In this document: positions 54,139-62,580 of the stretch, in pieces
Layout: every line of letters begins with the position of its first letter
How positions within the stretch are numbered: the first letter of the stretch is position 1
Assembly (NCBI GenBank): GCA_027493955.1
Contig: JAOSJT010000001.1
Coordinates: 5,173,943-5,237,942, forward strand
Source: Bacteroidia bacterium
GTDB taxonomy: Bacteria; Bacteroidota; Ignavibacteria; SZUA-365
Direction: 5' to 3'
Length of the DNA stretch: 64,000 nt
Program-made: the position numbers and the translations under genes
The notes under the pieces: model-generated
What the model was told of the DNA's origin: nothing
Databases searched by the model: none
What the model saw: the letters and a program-made list of their open reading frames with translations, nothing else

Positions 54139-57100
54139 TCATTCCATCTCGACTCGCCTTCCCCTCCCATCCAGCAGCAGTAACTGCGACTGTCCGGCGG
54201 CGATTTCCACGTCGATGGCGGAGCCGCCGCGGAAGCGCAGTTCGAATTCCTTCATGTCGGAGCCCTCGTTGATCACGCCCAGGAGTGTGGCGTTGGCGTA
54301 TTCGGATACGGTGACCAGGACGTCCGGCGTATCGGGATCGAGCTGCACCGGAGGGCGAAGACGGGCGAGACGCAGCGCTTCACGGTAGAGCGCTGTCACG
54401 GCCACGGGAGTGTCGCCGATCTCCACCGGGAGGGGACACCACAAGAGCTCACCCTTCCCCAGTTTGCTTCGATGCAGCACAGCGTACCGTTCGCCTTCGA
54501 CTTCCGCGGTAAGGATGCGCTGAATTTTTTCTCCGCGGAAAGCGACGGGGACAGGATCTCCGTCAATTTCCAGAATTTCACTCTGATGCACCGGGCGCTG
54601 CCTCGCCGAGAGCTTCCACTGCGCACTGCGTAGCTGCTCGCGCTGATGCTCGTCGCGGTCTATCACGCCGGTGACCAGCAGGGTGGCGCCCGCGCGAACC
54701 GCCGTCAGCACCTTCTGCCAGGCGACTTCGTTGAGCTTCCCGGCGGAAGGAAGCACGAGCAGCTCCGCCCCGGCCAGAGCGGTTTCATTCAAAGTGTACT
54801 CGCTTACCGCCCGCAGCGGCATGCGGCATCCGTACGCCATGGCGCGGACGCACGCGCGTGTGGCTTCCACGGCGAAAGACCGCGCCGAGAACTGCTGCGA
54901 ATGAGGGAGGATGAGCACAACGTCTTCCTCCTTTCGCCTTGTGAACAGGGATTGGTGTCGCTTCACAAAATGACCGATTTCGCGAAGCTCGAAATACTCC
55001 GGCTTCGCGCTCCCGTCGCTGCGCAGCGCGCCGATAGCCGCCTCGTTATCTGAGGCCATCCAGGGATTGCTGTGCCAGAGCCATTGCACATAGCCCACGC
55101 TGCCCGCCGTGAGCGCGATCACGAGCTTGCGCCTCAGCAGCGCCGCGGCGTCGGTTTCGCTGCGCCACGCGGAGCCGTCTTCCTGCTCGTACATCATCAC
55201 GCCGGTTTCCTGCACGAGGTGGGGCTTGCCCGGCGCTCGTGTCACGACGGAATCCCAGAGCAGATCGTCATTGAACCACCACGAGTGGACGCTGCTGAGG
55301 TCCACCTCGCCGACGTGAAACTGCGGATTGGGCCGGTCCATCGTTCCACCCTCGTCCTGACCGACCGTCACGAGTTGTGCGGCGCCTCCCGCTTCGCGAA
55401 TAGCGTCGCGCATACGCCGCACCCAGCCGTTGAACGCGTCCTGCGCGAAAAGCCGATAATCGAGCACCTTCAATTGTCCGCGTTCGTGGAACAGATGCGC
55501 GTCGTCGAAAGCGCTGAGCGGAGGCAGGGCACCGTATTCGGACGTGTCGCTGCGCCAGAGATCGCCGAGCTTGCGCTGATACTCCGCACCGCTGCCGTCG
55601 CCGTAGCGTGCATGCAGCCATTCCTGCCACGCCTGTTTCTCGAAGTCGTCGTAATTCGGTCTGCATTTCCATAGCTGCGCGGGGGAGCAGAACGACGGCT
55701 CGTTGATCAAATCCCAAATCACGCCGGGCATCGAATTGCAACGCCCGACGAAGGCGGCAATGAAAGCCCGCTGCGCGTCCACCGCGCGCGGATCGAGATA
55801 GGGATTCAGTCCGCCCCATGCCTCGGGGAGGAAAGCAAAAAAGGTAAAGATCACCGGAATATCATGTCGCGCGGCGGTGAGCAGAAAGGCCTCCGCCGCG
55901 CGAAGTACGGACTCGTCCACCATGCCCGGCTGCAGCATCATGCGCTTCCAGCCGGTCCAAATGCCGGTGCGGATGATGTTGACGCCCGCATCTTTCATCG
56001 CGCGCAGGTCCTCGTCCCATTGCAGGGGATTCGGTTCGAGCAGGAAGCTTCGCTGTACGTCGCCCGCCATGTACGAGGTGCCTGCCGCAGTAAAGGGTTT
56101 GCCGTCCAGCGTCAACTCGTTGCCATTTGCAGCGATGCGCTTCCCGACGACGAAATCCTTCGGATCGGCAACGACGACGCCCGTGTGAGCGCTCGTGGTG
56201 GCGAGCGCTCCGCCGGCGCAGGGAAACGACCAGGTCGCGCGCATCTCGAACAAGCCCTGTTTTGCGCCGGCATGCCGGAACACAACGCGCTGCTGCGCAT
56301 CGGGCAGAGCGGGCGACACGCGGAGATCCACGTCCACCCGTTCAAGAGGGGTGCCGTCTTGCAGCAGTTCCACCGTGCACGGAGCGCTGCCCGCACGGAG
56401 GGGACGGCGGAGACGCAGCAGCGCTTCGATGCGCTCTCCCGTATCGATGCGCGCGTGAACAGGGTGTACCGAAAGACGCGCGGCGCCGCAGGCGGCGACG
56501 GACACGAGCTCGCGTACGGCTTCACCCGGCAGGGCGGTATTGCCGGTGAAGAAAATCTGTCTGCTGCCTGCCATGGCGCCATGAAGTCGGTCAATCAGCA
56601 CGACGGGTGCCGATACCGGGATCATGTTGCCGTCGAAACCGGTGACCAGCGGATGTACTTCGGCATCGCGGGTTCCGTCGCTGCCGTCTTCGTTGGAAAA
56701 ATGCTTTGTTGCTGTCAGACGAAGGGAGAACGAACGCGACAATGCGGGACGCATCGCGCCGGCCACCGCGTCCATGCCATCGAAAGCGGGATTACCCTGG
56801 AGACGGTCCACCGTGTTTGCGGGTACCTCCATGCTTTGCGTAATGCCCAGGCGTCTGTGCCATACAGTGCGCCGCTGCGCCGGCTGCCATTTCTTCCCGT
56901 CCCAACGAACGGGCACGGCGAGCGGTGTACCACCGAGATTGACCCAGCAGCCGCCCTGATACAGATAACCGAGAAGCAGTTCCGCCGCTTCTTCGGGAAA
57001 GGCGCTGCCGTAGGGAGTGACCAGCACATCGATGTCACCGGGATCGGGCAGCGCTGAGGGATCCACGCTGGTGATGACGCGCAGGTCGAACGGAGACAGA

Positions 57101-57297
57101 GCCGAGCGGAGGGCTTCACCGTCGGGCGCTTCGACGTCGATGGAAGGAAAGGTAGTGTCGAGGAAGAGCGCAACCCGGATGCGTCGCGGCTCGTCCGGAC
57201 GCGACCAGGACTGGAGCGACGTTGGACCTGTCGCGAGCAATGCCGCCGCTGTAGCGCCGCTTTTCAGAAAATCCCTTCGTGATACCGATGGCGACAT
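54139..57297 (-). CDS. Tat-exported clan-A glycoside hydrolase
   Basis: 1052 residues from the ATG at 57297, with GGAG six bases upstream. SRRDFLKSGATAAALLATGP (6-25) is a twin-arginine signal, so it is exported folded. Residues ~30-380 form a beta-rich, ThuA/GATase-like and accessory region. The catalytic TIM barrel starts near 395 (FTAAGTSYMAGDVQRS, GVNIIRTGIWTGW). VIWDLINEPSF holds the likely acid/base Glu533, and HLVQETGVMMY the likely nucleophile Glu697, the spacing of GH5/GH42-type enzymes. A beta-galactosidase-like trimer domain (~760-900, AELLVLPSAGKLNEVAW) and a small beta domain end the protein. The substrate is unknown; neighbours suggest hexosamine-containing glycans. Confidence 0.85.
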   Translation of the reverse strand: MSPSVSRRDFLKSGATAAALLATGPTSLQSWSRPDEPRRIRVALFLDTTFPSIDVEAPDGEALRSALSPFDLRVITSVDPSALPDPGDIDVLVTPYGSAFPEEAAELLLGYLYQGGCWVNLGGTPLAVPVRWDGKKWQPAQRRTVWHRRLGITQSMEVPANTVDRLQGNPAFDGMDAVAGAMRPALSRSFSLRLTATKHFSNEDGSDGTRDAEVHPLVTGFDGNMIPVSAPVVLIDRLHGAMAGSRQIFFTGNTALPGEAVRELVSVAACGAARLSVHPVHARIDTGERIEALLRLRRPLRAGSAPCTVELLQDGTPLERVDVDLRVSPALPDAQQRVVFRHAGAKQGLFEMRATWSFPCAGGALATTSAHTGVVVADPKDFVVGKRIAANGNELTLDGKPFTAAGTSYMAGDVQRSFLLEPNPLQWDEDLRAMKDAGVNIIRTGIWTGWKRMMLQPGMVDESVLRAAEAFLLTAARHDIPVIFTFFAFLPEAWGGLNPYLDPRAVDAQRAFIAAFVGRCNSMPGVIWDLINEPSFCSPAQLWKCRPNYDDFEKQAWQEWLHARYGDGSGAEYQRKLGDLWRSDTSEYGALPPLSAFDDAHLFHERGQLKVLDYRLFAQDAFNGWVRRMRDAIREAGGAAQLVTVGQDEGGTMDRPNPQFHVGEVDLSSVHSWWFNDDLLWDSVVTRAPGKPHLVQETGVMMYEQEDGSAWRSETDAAALLRRKLVIALTAGSVGYVQWLWHSNPWMASDNEAAIGALRSDGSAKPEYFELREIGHFVKRHQSLFTRRKEEDVVLILPHSQQFSARSFAVEATRACVRAMAYGCRMPLRAVSEYTLNETALAGAELLVLPSAGKLNEVAWQKVLTAVRAGATLLVTGVIDRDEHQREQLRSAQWKLSARQRPVHQSEILEIDGDPVPVAFRGEKIQRILTAEVEGERYAVLHRSKLGKGELLWCPLPVEIGDTPVAVTALYREALRLARLRPPVQLDPDTPDVLVTVSEYANATLLGVINEGSDMKEFELRFRGGSAIDVEIAAGQSQLLLLDGRGRRVEME

Positions 57298-57339
57298 GTT
57301 GCGCTCCGTGGAAAGTGATTTCAAGACCGGGGTGCCGAC

Positions 57340-59961
57340 TTACTCCTTCTTCCGCAGGGCGGACAGCGCGCTCAGCAGGCGTGCTCCGATGCCGATGGAG
57401 TATCCGTTTTCAAAAAAATGCACATTGCCGTTTCCCGCAACAAATGCGACTACGGGGAAATCGATGCGCCCGTGCTGACCGACCGCGTCCAGCAGTGGAC
57501 GAAGGACGTGCATGTTTTCATCGCTGAAAAAGCGATTGCCGGCCGGGAGCCGCGATGCGTAAATCTCTCGCACCGACGTGTTGAGCTGGCCGTTCGTACC
57601 CGTGAACAGAAAAGGAACGGACGCCGCCGCCAGTGCGTCGCGTATTTCCGCGATGCTGTTGACGACGTGTGTATTCGGCTCACTCCCCGGTTGCAGCCAG
57701 AGAAGCACACATCCATCGTTCGCAGGGTGCGGGAGGAGGTCAGGTTGAATGCGTCCAAGCGATGAGAACTGATGGGTCGCATCCCGGAAGCGGATGACGA
57801 CAGCCGTCGTTTCATCGTCCGGGACGCGAAAGAATGCGACCATACCCGGTACGGATCCGTCGCTTCTGCGAATGCCGGTGACGAGCATGTACTCGCCGGG
57901 CTGTACGTCAAGCAATGCCGGGAGCGTCCGCACTTTTTCGTTGTTTTCGTAGTCCAGCGCTTTATAGCGACCGTCCTCGAAACGTGCGAGGGTGTACTGC
58001 AAGGAGTACCTCGGGGCCTCAGCGGTGGCGGTATCGGATGGAAGTAGCCGCAGACGCGCAGATGCGGGAACAGGTGTTGCGACGGCATCGAAGTTCACAT
58101 CCCGCCAGGTATCCTTTTCCAGATACTGCGGTACACTTCGTATCGCATCGATTCGTGCGGGTATGCCTGCTGTGCGGCAGAGGGCCACGAAAAGCATATT
58201 GCGGGAAGGTGCATCGGTTATCCTGCCGCGCATCGAGCCCCCGGGAGTGATAGCCACCCCGGCCCAGTTTTCCGCGTTGGCAAGGCGTATGCTGTCGCGT
58301 ATCCAGCGCTCTATGGTGGCGGCACTTATGCGTCCGAAGCTCGCGCCCACCGACGCCAGGGCATCGGCGGCTTCGCCGCGCCAGGCGCGGAGTTCCTCGT
58401 GACGGATGCGCGGATTGAGCACATACCGTACATAGATTTCGTCGCAGTCCCGGGCTCCCTCCCGCGCCGGTGCCGCGTGCCGCAGATGGTGGAGCAGTGT
58501 CGTCGCGTTTGCGTCGCGGAGATCTTTTTCCGAGATCGCGGTAAGGAGGGGAAAAGCGAGCGCGAAGTCTTCGGTCTTCGCTGTGCGCAGAAATGCGAGA
58601 ATCTCCCGCCAGTTGCCGGCACTGCGTTTCAGTACATCCCAGGTGCTGTCCGGAGCGAGCCCGGAAGTGCGGGCAACATCTGCAACCCGGACGGAGTCAA
58701 TGAATGTCCGAATGTAGGCACCGCGAATGCTGTCGTTCGCGCGTAGCCGCAGAGCACAAATCTCGTCGTCGCCGCCTGTCCGCTCCGGAGACTGCGTGGG
58801 CGGCGGTGGGAGGTATTCGAACTCCATGTGGCCGACCTGATGAACACTTTTCGGAGTAAGCCGCACCGTGTCGTTGCTTTGAGCGGTACAGTAGGCCCAG
58901 GCGAAATTCTCCCCGTGTCTGGCCCAGACGAGCACATCGCCGTAACCTGTCAGAAAGGAGCATCGACCGCTGCTGTCTGTGCTCACAGCGGCGAGCGGAT
59001 AGAACTCGGCATAATTGAAGACGCGGAAATCCACGGTGCAATCCTGCAGAGGCTTCCCCTGCGCATCAGTGATCTTCACCGGGATGCGTCGCGTGGGCGC
59101 ATACCAGGGGAGGGTGTTAATGCGGGTGCTGTACGGGCCGGCGAAAATCACTTCCTCGCGATCCGTATAACGACCATGCACGGTCGTCGCCGTGAGCATG
59201 GCACGCCGCGCGGGTCCGGTGAACCAGGCCTGATCCAGATCGGGAGCGGGTTCGCAAGCACCGAGGAAATGCCACTCGCCGTCCACCCAGGCCTCGACCC
59301 ACGCGTGATTGTCGTCGCTGTGTGCCCAGCGCGGCGTGTAGCACTGTCGCGCGGGAATCCCCAACGCGCGCAGGGCTGCCGTGGTCAGCACCGATTCCTC
59401 GCCGCAGCGTCCGTGGCCGGTGCGCATGCTGGCCAGCGGCGAGGAGGTTCGCGCATCGCTTGGTTGATAGGTGACGTATTCGTGGCACCAGTGATTGATC
59501 TCGAGAACGGCTTCACGCATGCCCATAGATTGAATGCGCGGGAACAATTCTCTTTGCATCACGCTGCGTGCGCTGTCCAGCACTTCATTGCCGGTGCGGG
59601 GCGGCAGGACGAAATGGAGAAACAGATCCGGCGGCACCTGTTTGCCCCAGGGCATGCTTTCCCTCGCGAGCAGCGCTTCACGCACAGAGCGGATATGATA
59701 CGCCGGCTCCTGATCGAGTACATCGGCGAGCGTCATGTTCGCGAGCAGGAAAAGCAGGGCGTCTTTTTCTTCCTGAATCCGCAGATGATCGAGCTGGGTG
59801 ACCAGTTCTGCGTAGCCGGCACCAAGGATGGCCTGACGTTTCGCTACCTGCTGTACGAGCATGCTGCGAGAAGCCTCGTCAGGAAAGAACGATTGCGCGA
59901 AAATGATGTCGGAAATGACAATGAGCTGCAGAGCAGCGATCGCGAGTAGTGTCCGTTTCAT
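57340..59961 (-). CDS. Exported transglutaminase-like multidomain protein
   Basis: 873 residues. MKRTLLAIAALQLIVISDIIFAQ is the signal peptide. After a helical region the transglutaminase core (~150-245) has TGHGRCGEESVLTTAALRALGIPARQ (Cys186), DDNHAWVEAWVDGEWHFLGACEPAPD (His219 and a following acidic residue), the Cys-His-Asp pattern of papain-like transglutaminase folds. Beyond it come a transthyretin-like domain (IPVKITDAQGKPLQDCTVDFRVFN, ~290-370), a second possible transglutaminase-like segment (~560-650, GGSMRGRITDAPSRNMLFVALCRTAGIPARIDAI, where serine stands for the first Cys region) and a C-terminal thioredoxin-like end (~745-873). It could be a protease or crosslinking enzyme for peptides or glycopeptides. 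It overlaps the ROK kinase by four bases. Confidence 0.8.
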   Translation of the reverse strand: MKRTLLAIAALQLIVISDIIFAQSFFPDEASRSMLVQQVAKRQAILGAGYAELVTQLDHLRIQEEKDALLFLLANMTLADVLDQEPAYHIRSVREALLARESMPWGKQVPPDLFLHFVLPPRTGNEVLDSARSVMQRELFPRIQSMGMREAVLEINHWCHEYVTYQPSDARTSSPLASMRTGHGRCGEESVLTTAALRALGIPARQCYTPRWAHSDDNHAWVEAWVDGEWHFLGACEPAPDLDQAWFTGPARRAMLTATTVHGRYTDREEVIFAGPYSTRINTLPWYAPTRRIPVKITDAQGKPLQDCTVDFRVFNYAEFYPLAAVSTDSSGRCSFLTGYGDVLVWARHGENFAWAYCTAQSNDTVRLTPKSVHQVGHMEFEYLPPPPTQSPERTGGDDEICALRLRANDSIRGAYIRTFIDSVRVADVARTSGLAPDSTWDVLKRSAGNWREILAFLRTAKTEDFALAFPLLTAISEKDLRDANATTLLHHLRHAAPAREGARDCDEIYVRYVLNPRIRHEELRAWRGEAADALASVGASFGRISAATIERWIRDSIRLANAENWAGVAITPGGSMRGRITDAPSRNMLFVALCRTAGIPARIDAIRSVPQYLEKDTWRDVNFDAVATPVPASARLRLLPSDTATAEAPRYSLQYTLARFEDGRYKALDYENNEKVRTLPALLDVQPGEYMLVTGIRRSDGSVPGMVAFFRVPDDETTAVVIRFRDATHQFSSLGRIQPDLLPHPANDGCVLLWLQPGSEPNTHVVNSIAEIRDALAAASVPFLFTGTNGQLNTSVREIYASRLPAGNRFFSDENMHVLRPLLDAVGQHGRIDFPVVAFVAGNGNVHFFENGYSIGIGARLLSALSALRKKE

Positions 59962-60920
59962 ACTATCCCTTTATCCAGATCGGTCCAGGCCAATGCGGCG
60001 GCGCCAAGCACGGCCGCGTTGCTGTCCATGAGTTTCGACAGCAGCAGACGCACGCTGCCCTTAAGCACGGGGAGGAGGTTCATTTCCATTTCGCGCTGCG
60101 CGGGATCGAGGATCAGGCGGCCCGATTGCGCGAGGCCGCCGAAAAGGATAAATGCCTCGGGGCTGCTTATGACCGCGACATTGGCGAGTGTCCGGCCCAG
60201 CAGCACGCCGGTCCGCTCGAACGCCTCGCGCGCGAGCGCATCGCCCTGTGCCGCCGCCTCGGCGACATCCCTCGAGCTCATGTCGCGAAGAGGAATGGAA
60301 GCGAGATCACTGCGCCAGCCTTGCTCCGCCAGCAGCTCGCCTACTGTGCGAACGATGCCCGGAGCGGAAACGTAGGTTTCCAGACAGCCGCGGCGTCCGC
60401 ACCCGCATCGGCGCCCGTCCTGTATCACGATCATGTGACCGAGTTCTCCCGCGAAACCGGTGGAGCCGTACAGCAGCTCCCCGCCGGTGACAAATCCGCT
60501 ACCGAGCCCGGTTCCCAGCGTCACCAACACGAAATCCCGCATGTGCCTGGCCGCGCCGTACATCATCTCGCCGATCGCCGCGGCATTGGCGTCGTTGGTC
60601 AGCGACACCGGAAGCCGCGAGGCAGCGCCAAGCAGATCCGCGAAGGGAATGATGCCTTTCCAGACGAGATTGGGCGCCTCTTCGATGGTGCCGCTGTAGT
60701 AGTTCCCATTCGGCGCTCCGACGCCGATGCCGCGCAGTTGGCAGTCGTCCAGCTGATCCGACAGGGCCGCGACATTCGCAGCAATGGCATCGCAAAAGAT
60801 ATCGACATCCGGATAGGCGGTCGTGTCGATACGCCGCTCCGCAAGGATCTCCCCCTCGCGCGTAACGAGCCCGACTTCGGTGTTCGTCCCGCCTATGTCC
60901 ACACCTGCTACAACATCCAT
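59958..60920 (-). CDS. ROK family sugar kinase
   Basis: 320 residues. AGVDIGGTNTEVGLV (ATP site, 5-19), GIGVGAPNGNYYSGTIEEAPNL, SLTNDANAAAIGE (catalytic Asp), GTGLGSGFVTGGELLYGSTGFAGELGHM and the ROK zinc motif CGCGRRGCLETYVS are all present. GGAGG stands six bases before the ATG. ROK kinases with this zinc motif phosphorylate glucose, GlcNAc or related sugars. With a GH20 hexosaminidase and a sugar permease upstream, GlcNAc is a sensible guess, but glucose cannot be excluded. The stop overlaps the start of the transglutaminase-like gene (ATGA). Confidence 0.92.
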   Translation of the reverse strand: MDVVAGVDIGGTNTEVGLVTREGEILAERRIDTTAYPDVDIFCDAIAANVAALSDQLDDCQLRGIGVGAPNGNYYSGTIEEAPNLVWKGIIPFADLLGAASRLPVSLTNDANAAAIGEMMYGAARHMRDFVLVTLGTGLGSGFVTGGELLYGSTGFAGELGHMIVIQDGRRCGCGRRGCLETYVSAPGIVRTVGELLAEQGWRSDLASIPLRDMSSRDVAEAAAQGDALAREAFERTGVLLGRTLANVAVISSPEAFILFGGLAQSGRLILDPAQREMEMNLLPVLKGSVRLLLSKLMDSNAAVLGAAALAWTDLDKGIV

Positions 60921-61176
60921 TACATGCCTCCGTTGATTTTCGTTATGTGCGCATTGAGGTGAGTGAAGAGTGAAGAAAACGTGATGCTGTAAACGCAGAA
61001 CGGTTTGAAATATAAAATTGAGGAGTTCATCCTATGTTGTGCCGGTGTTTCGTAACTCGGAAATCGTAAGGGTAACTCGTGACTCGTAACTCGGAAATCG
61101 TAAGTCGTCCCGCCTTCGCTCTCTGTCACCGATGGTTGTGCCATTCACCTACGATGCTTCGGCGGGCAGGCAATCG
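60921..61176. repeat. Intergenic region with GTAACTCG-type repeats
   Basis: Between 61045 and 61110, units of GTAACTCGGAAATCGTAAG and GTAACTCGTGACTCG repeat; 61165-61200 (AATCGTCAATCGTACGTCGTAACTCG) runs into the 3' end of the permease gene and writes its last codons. This is the same family as at 35370-35460 and 44925-44960. No gene is seen. Confidence 0.65.
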
Positions 61177-62553
61177 TCAATCGTACGTCGTAACTCGATA
61201 TCCTCTCCATCCATACCACGCGATGTAGCCATAGGCGGCCATGGGAACAACAAAGGATGCGTGTACGCCGAAGGTGTCCGCAGCGACGCCTTGCAAAACC
61301 GGAAGAATCGCTCCGCCGACAATGGCCATGACCAGCAGGGAGGAGGCCTGACTGGTATCCTTCCCGAGTTTCGCGATGGCGAGTGTGAAGATGTTCGACC
61401 ACATGATGGAGTTGAACAGACCGACCCCGATTACCGTCCACATTGCAACGCTGCCGGTGCTCAGCAGGGTGATTGCGAGCAGCACGACCGCGATGAGGGC
61501 GAAGAGCATGAGCGTGTGCGCGGGACGGCCTTGCCCGACGAAAAAGCCGATAAGCCCGGTGACGAGGAAAATGCTGTACACCGACGCGATACCCCACCCC
61601 TTCAGAGCGGCGATGATGAAAAACGCCGCAAACGGAATCGCCACCATGACCGCGTACTTCCACTCGCTGCGTACCCCGCTCAGGGAGATGGCACCGAGAA
61701 AACGCCCGATCATTAAGCCGCCCCAGTAAAAGGCGACATAGGTGCTGGCCTGCGCGGGAGCGAGCCCGGCGATTTCCTGCAGCCCGAGGTAGCTGATCAT
61801 GATGCTGCCAATACTGACTTCCGCGCCGACGTACATGAAAATCGCTATCATGCCGAATACCGTGTGCCGGTGCCGTAAAGCCCCCGCGCCGCGCTCAACA
61901 CTGTGCCCGCCCGTGAACTCCGGCAGATGCGCAATGCGCATGACGACGGCCATCAAAACGAACATCCCCGCGAAGATGAGATACGGAATTTTGACCGAAC
62001 CCGCACCGCTGTGCCCGGCGAAGTAGGTGAAAATGAGAAAGCCGCCGATGACGGGAGCAATAGTCGTGCCGAAGGAATTGAATCCCTGTGCGAGGTTCAA
62101 ACGGCTCGATGCCGTTCTCTCGGCGCCCAGTATCGCGACATAGGGGTTGGCCGCAATCTGCAGGAGAGTGAATCCCAGGCCGAGTATGAACAGGGCGGAG
62201 AGGAAAAACCCGTACGACACCAGTTCCGCGGCGGGGTAGAAAAGCGCCGTGCCCAGCGCCGACAGCAGCAGTCCGATGATAATGCCATTTTTATAGCCCA
62301 TGCGCCCGATCGGATCACCGCGCTTCATCGAAACGAGGAAGTACGCCAGGGAGCCGACGAAGTACGCGCCGAAAAATGAGAACTGCACAAACATCGCCTG
62401 CGTGTGATTCAGGGAAAAAACATCCTTCAGATACGGAATGAGGATGTCGTTCATGCAGGTGATGAAGCCCCAGAGGAAAAACAGGCCGGTCACGACCATG
62501 AAGGGTAAACGGTAGGTCTGTTCCTCTGTCTGCGGTGCCGCCTGTTCTGTCAT
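61177..62553 (-). CDS. MFS sugar permease, FucP/NagP-like
   Basis: 458 residues with twelve likely membrane helices. LPFMVVTGLFFLWGFITCMNDILIPYLKDVFSLNHTQAMFVQFSFFGAYF is the FucP-family opening, including the conserved N and D in helix 1; LGFTLLQIAANPYVAILG and RLNLAQGFNSFGTTIAPVIGG are further hallmarks. The family imports fucose, glucose, galactose or GlcNAc with protons. It begins 28 bases after the GH20 gene and precedes the ROK kinase, so GlcNAc import is favoured (inference). The last five or so residues (RVTTYD) lie in repeat DNA. Confidence 0.92.
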   Translation of the reverse strand: MTEQAAPQTEEQTYRLPFMVVTGLFFLWGFITCMNDILIPYLKDVFSLNHTQAMFVQFSFFGAYFVGSLAYFLVSMKRGDPIGRMGYKNGIIIGLLLSALGTALFYPAAELVSYGFFLSALFILGLGFTLLQIAANPYVAILGAERTASSRLNLAQGFNSFGTTIAPVIGGFLIFTYFAGHSGAGSVKIPYLIFAGMFVLMAVVMRIAHLPEFTGGHSVERGAGALRHRHTVFGMIAIFMYVGAEVSIGSIMISYLGLQEIAGLAPAQASTYVAFYWGGLMIGRFLGAISLSGVRSEWKYAVMVAIPFAAFFIIAALKGWGIASVYSIFLVTGLIGFFVGQGRPAHTLMLFALIAVVLLAITLLSTGSVAMWTVIGVGLFNSIMWSNIFTLAIAKLGKDTSQASSLLVMAIVGGAILPVLQGVAADTFGVHASFVVPMAAYGYIAWYGWRGYRVTTYD

Positions 62554-62580
62554 ATTGCTCTCGTGGTGTTACGCCATGCG

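Noticed and set aside
55864..57057. Plus-strand open frame (397 codons) over the Tat-exported glycosidase
   Set aside because: Antisense shadow; the minus strand has the Tat signal and both catalytic Glu motifs.
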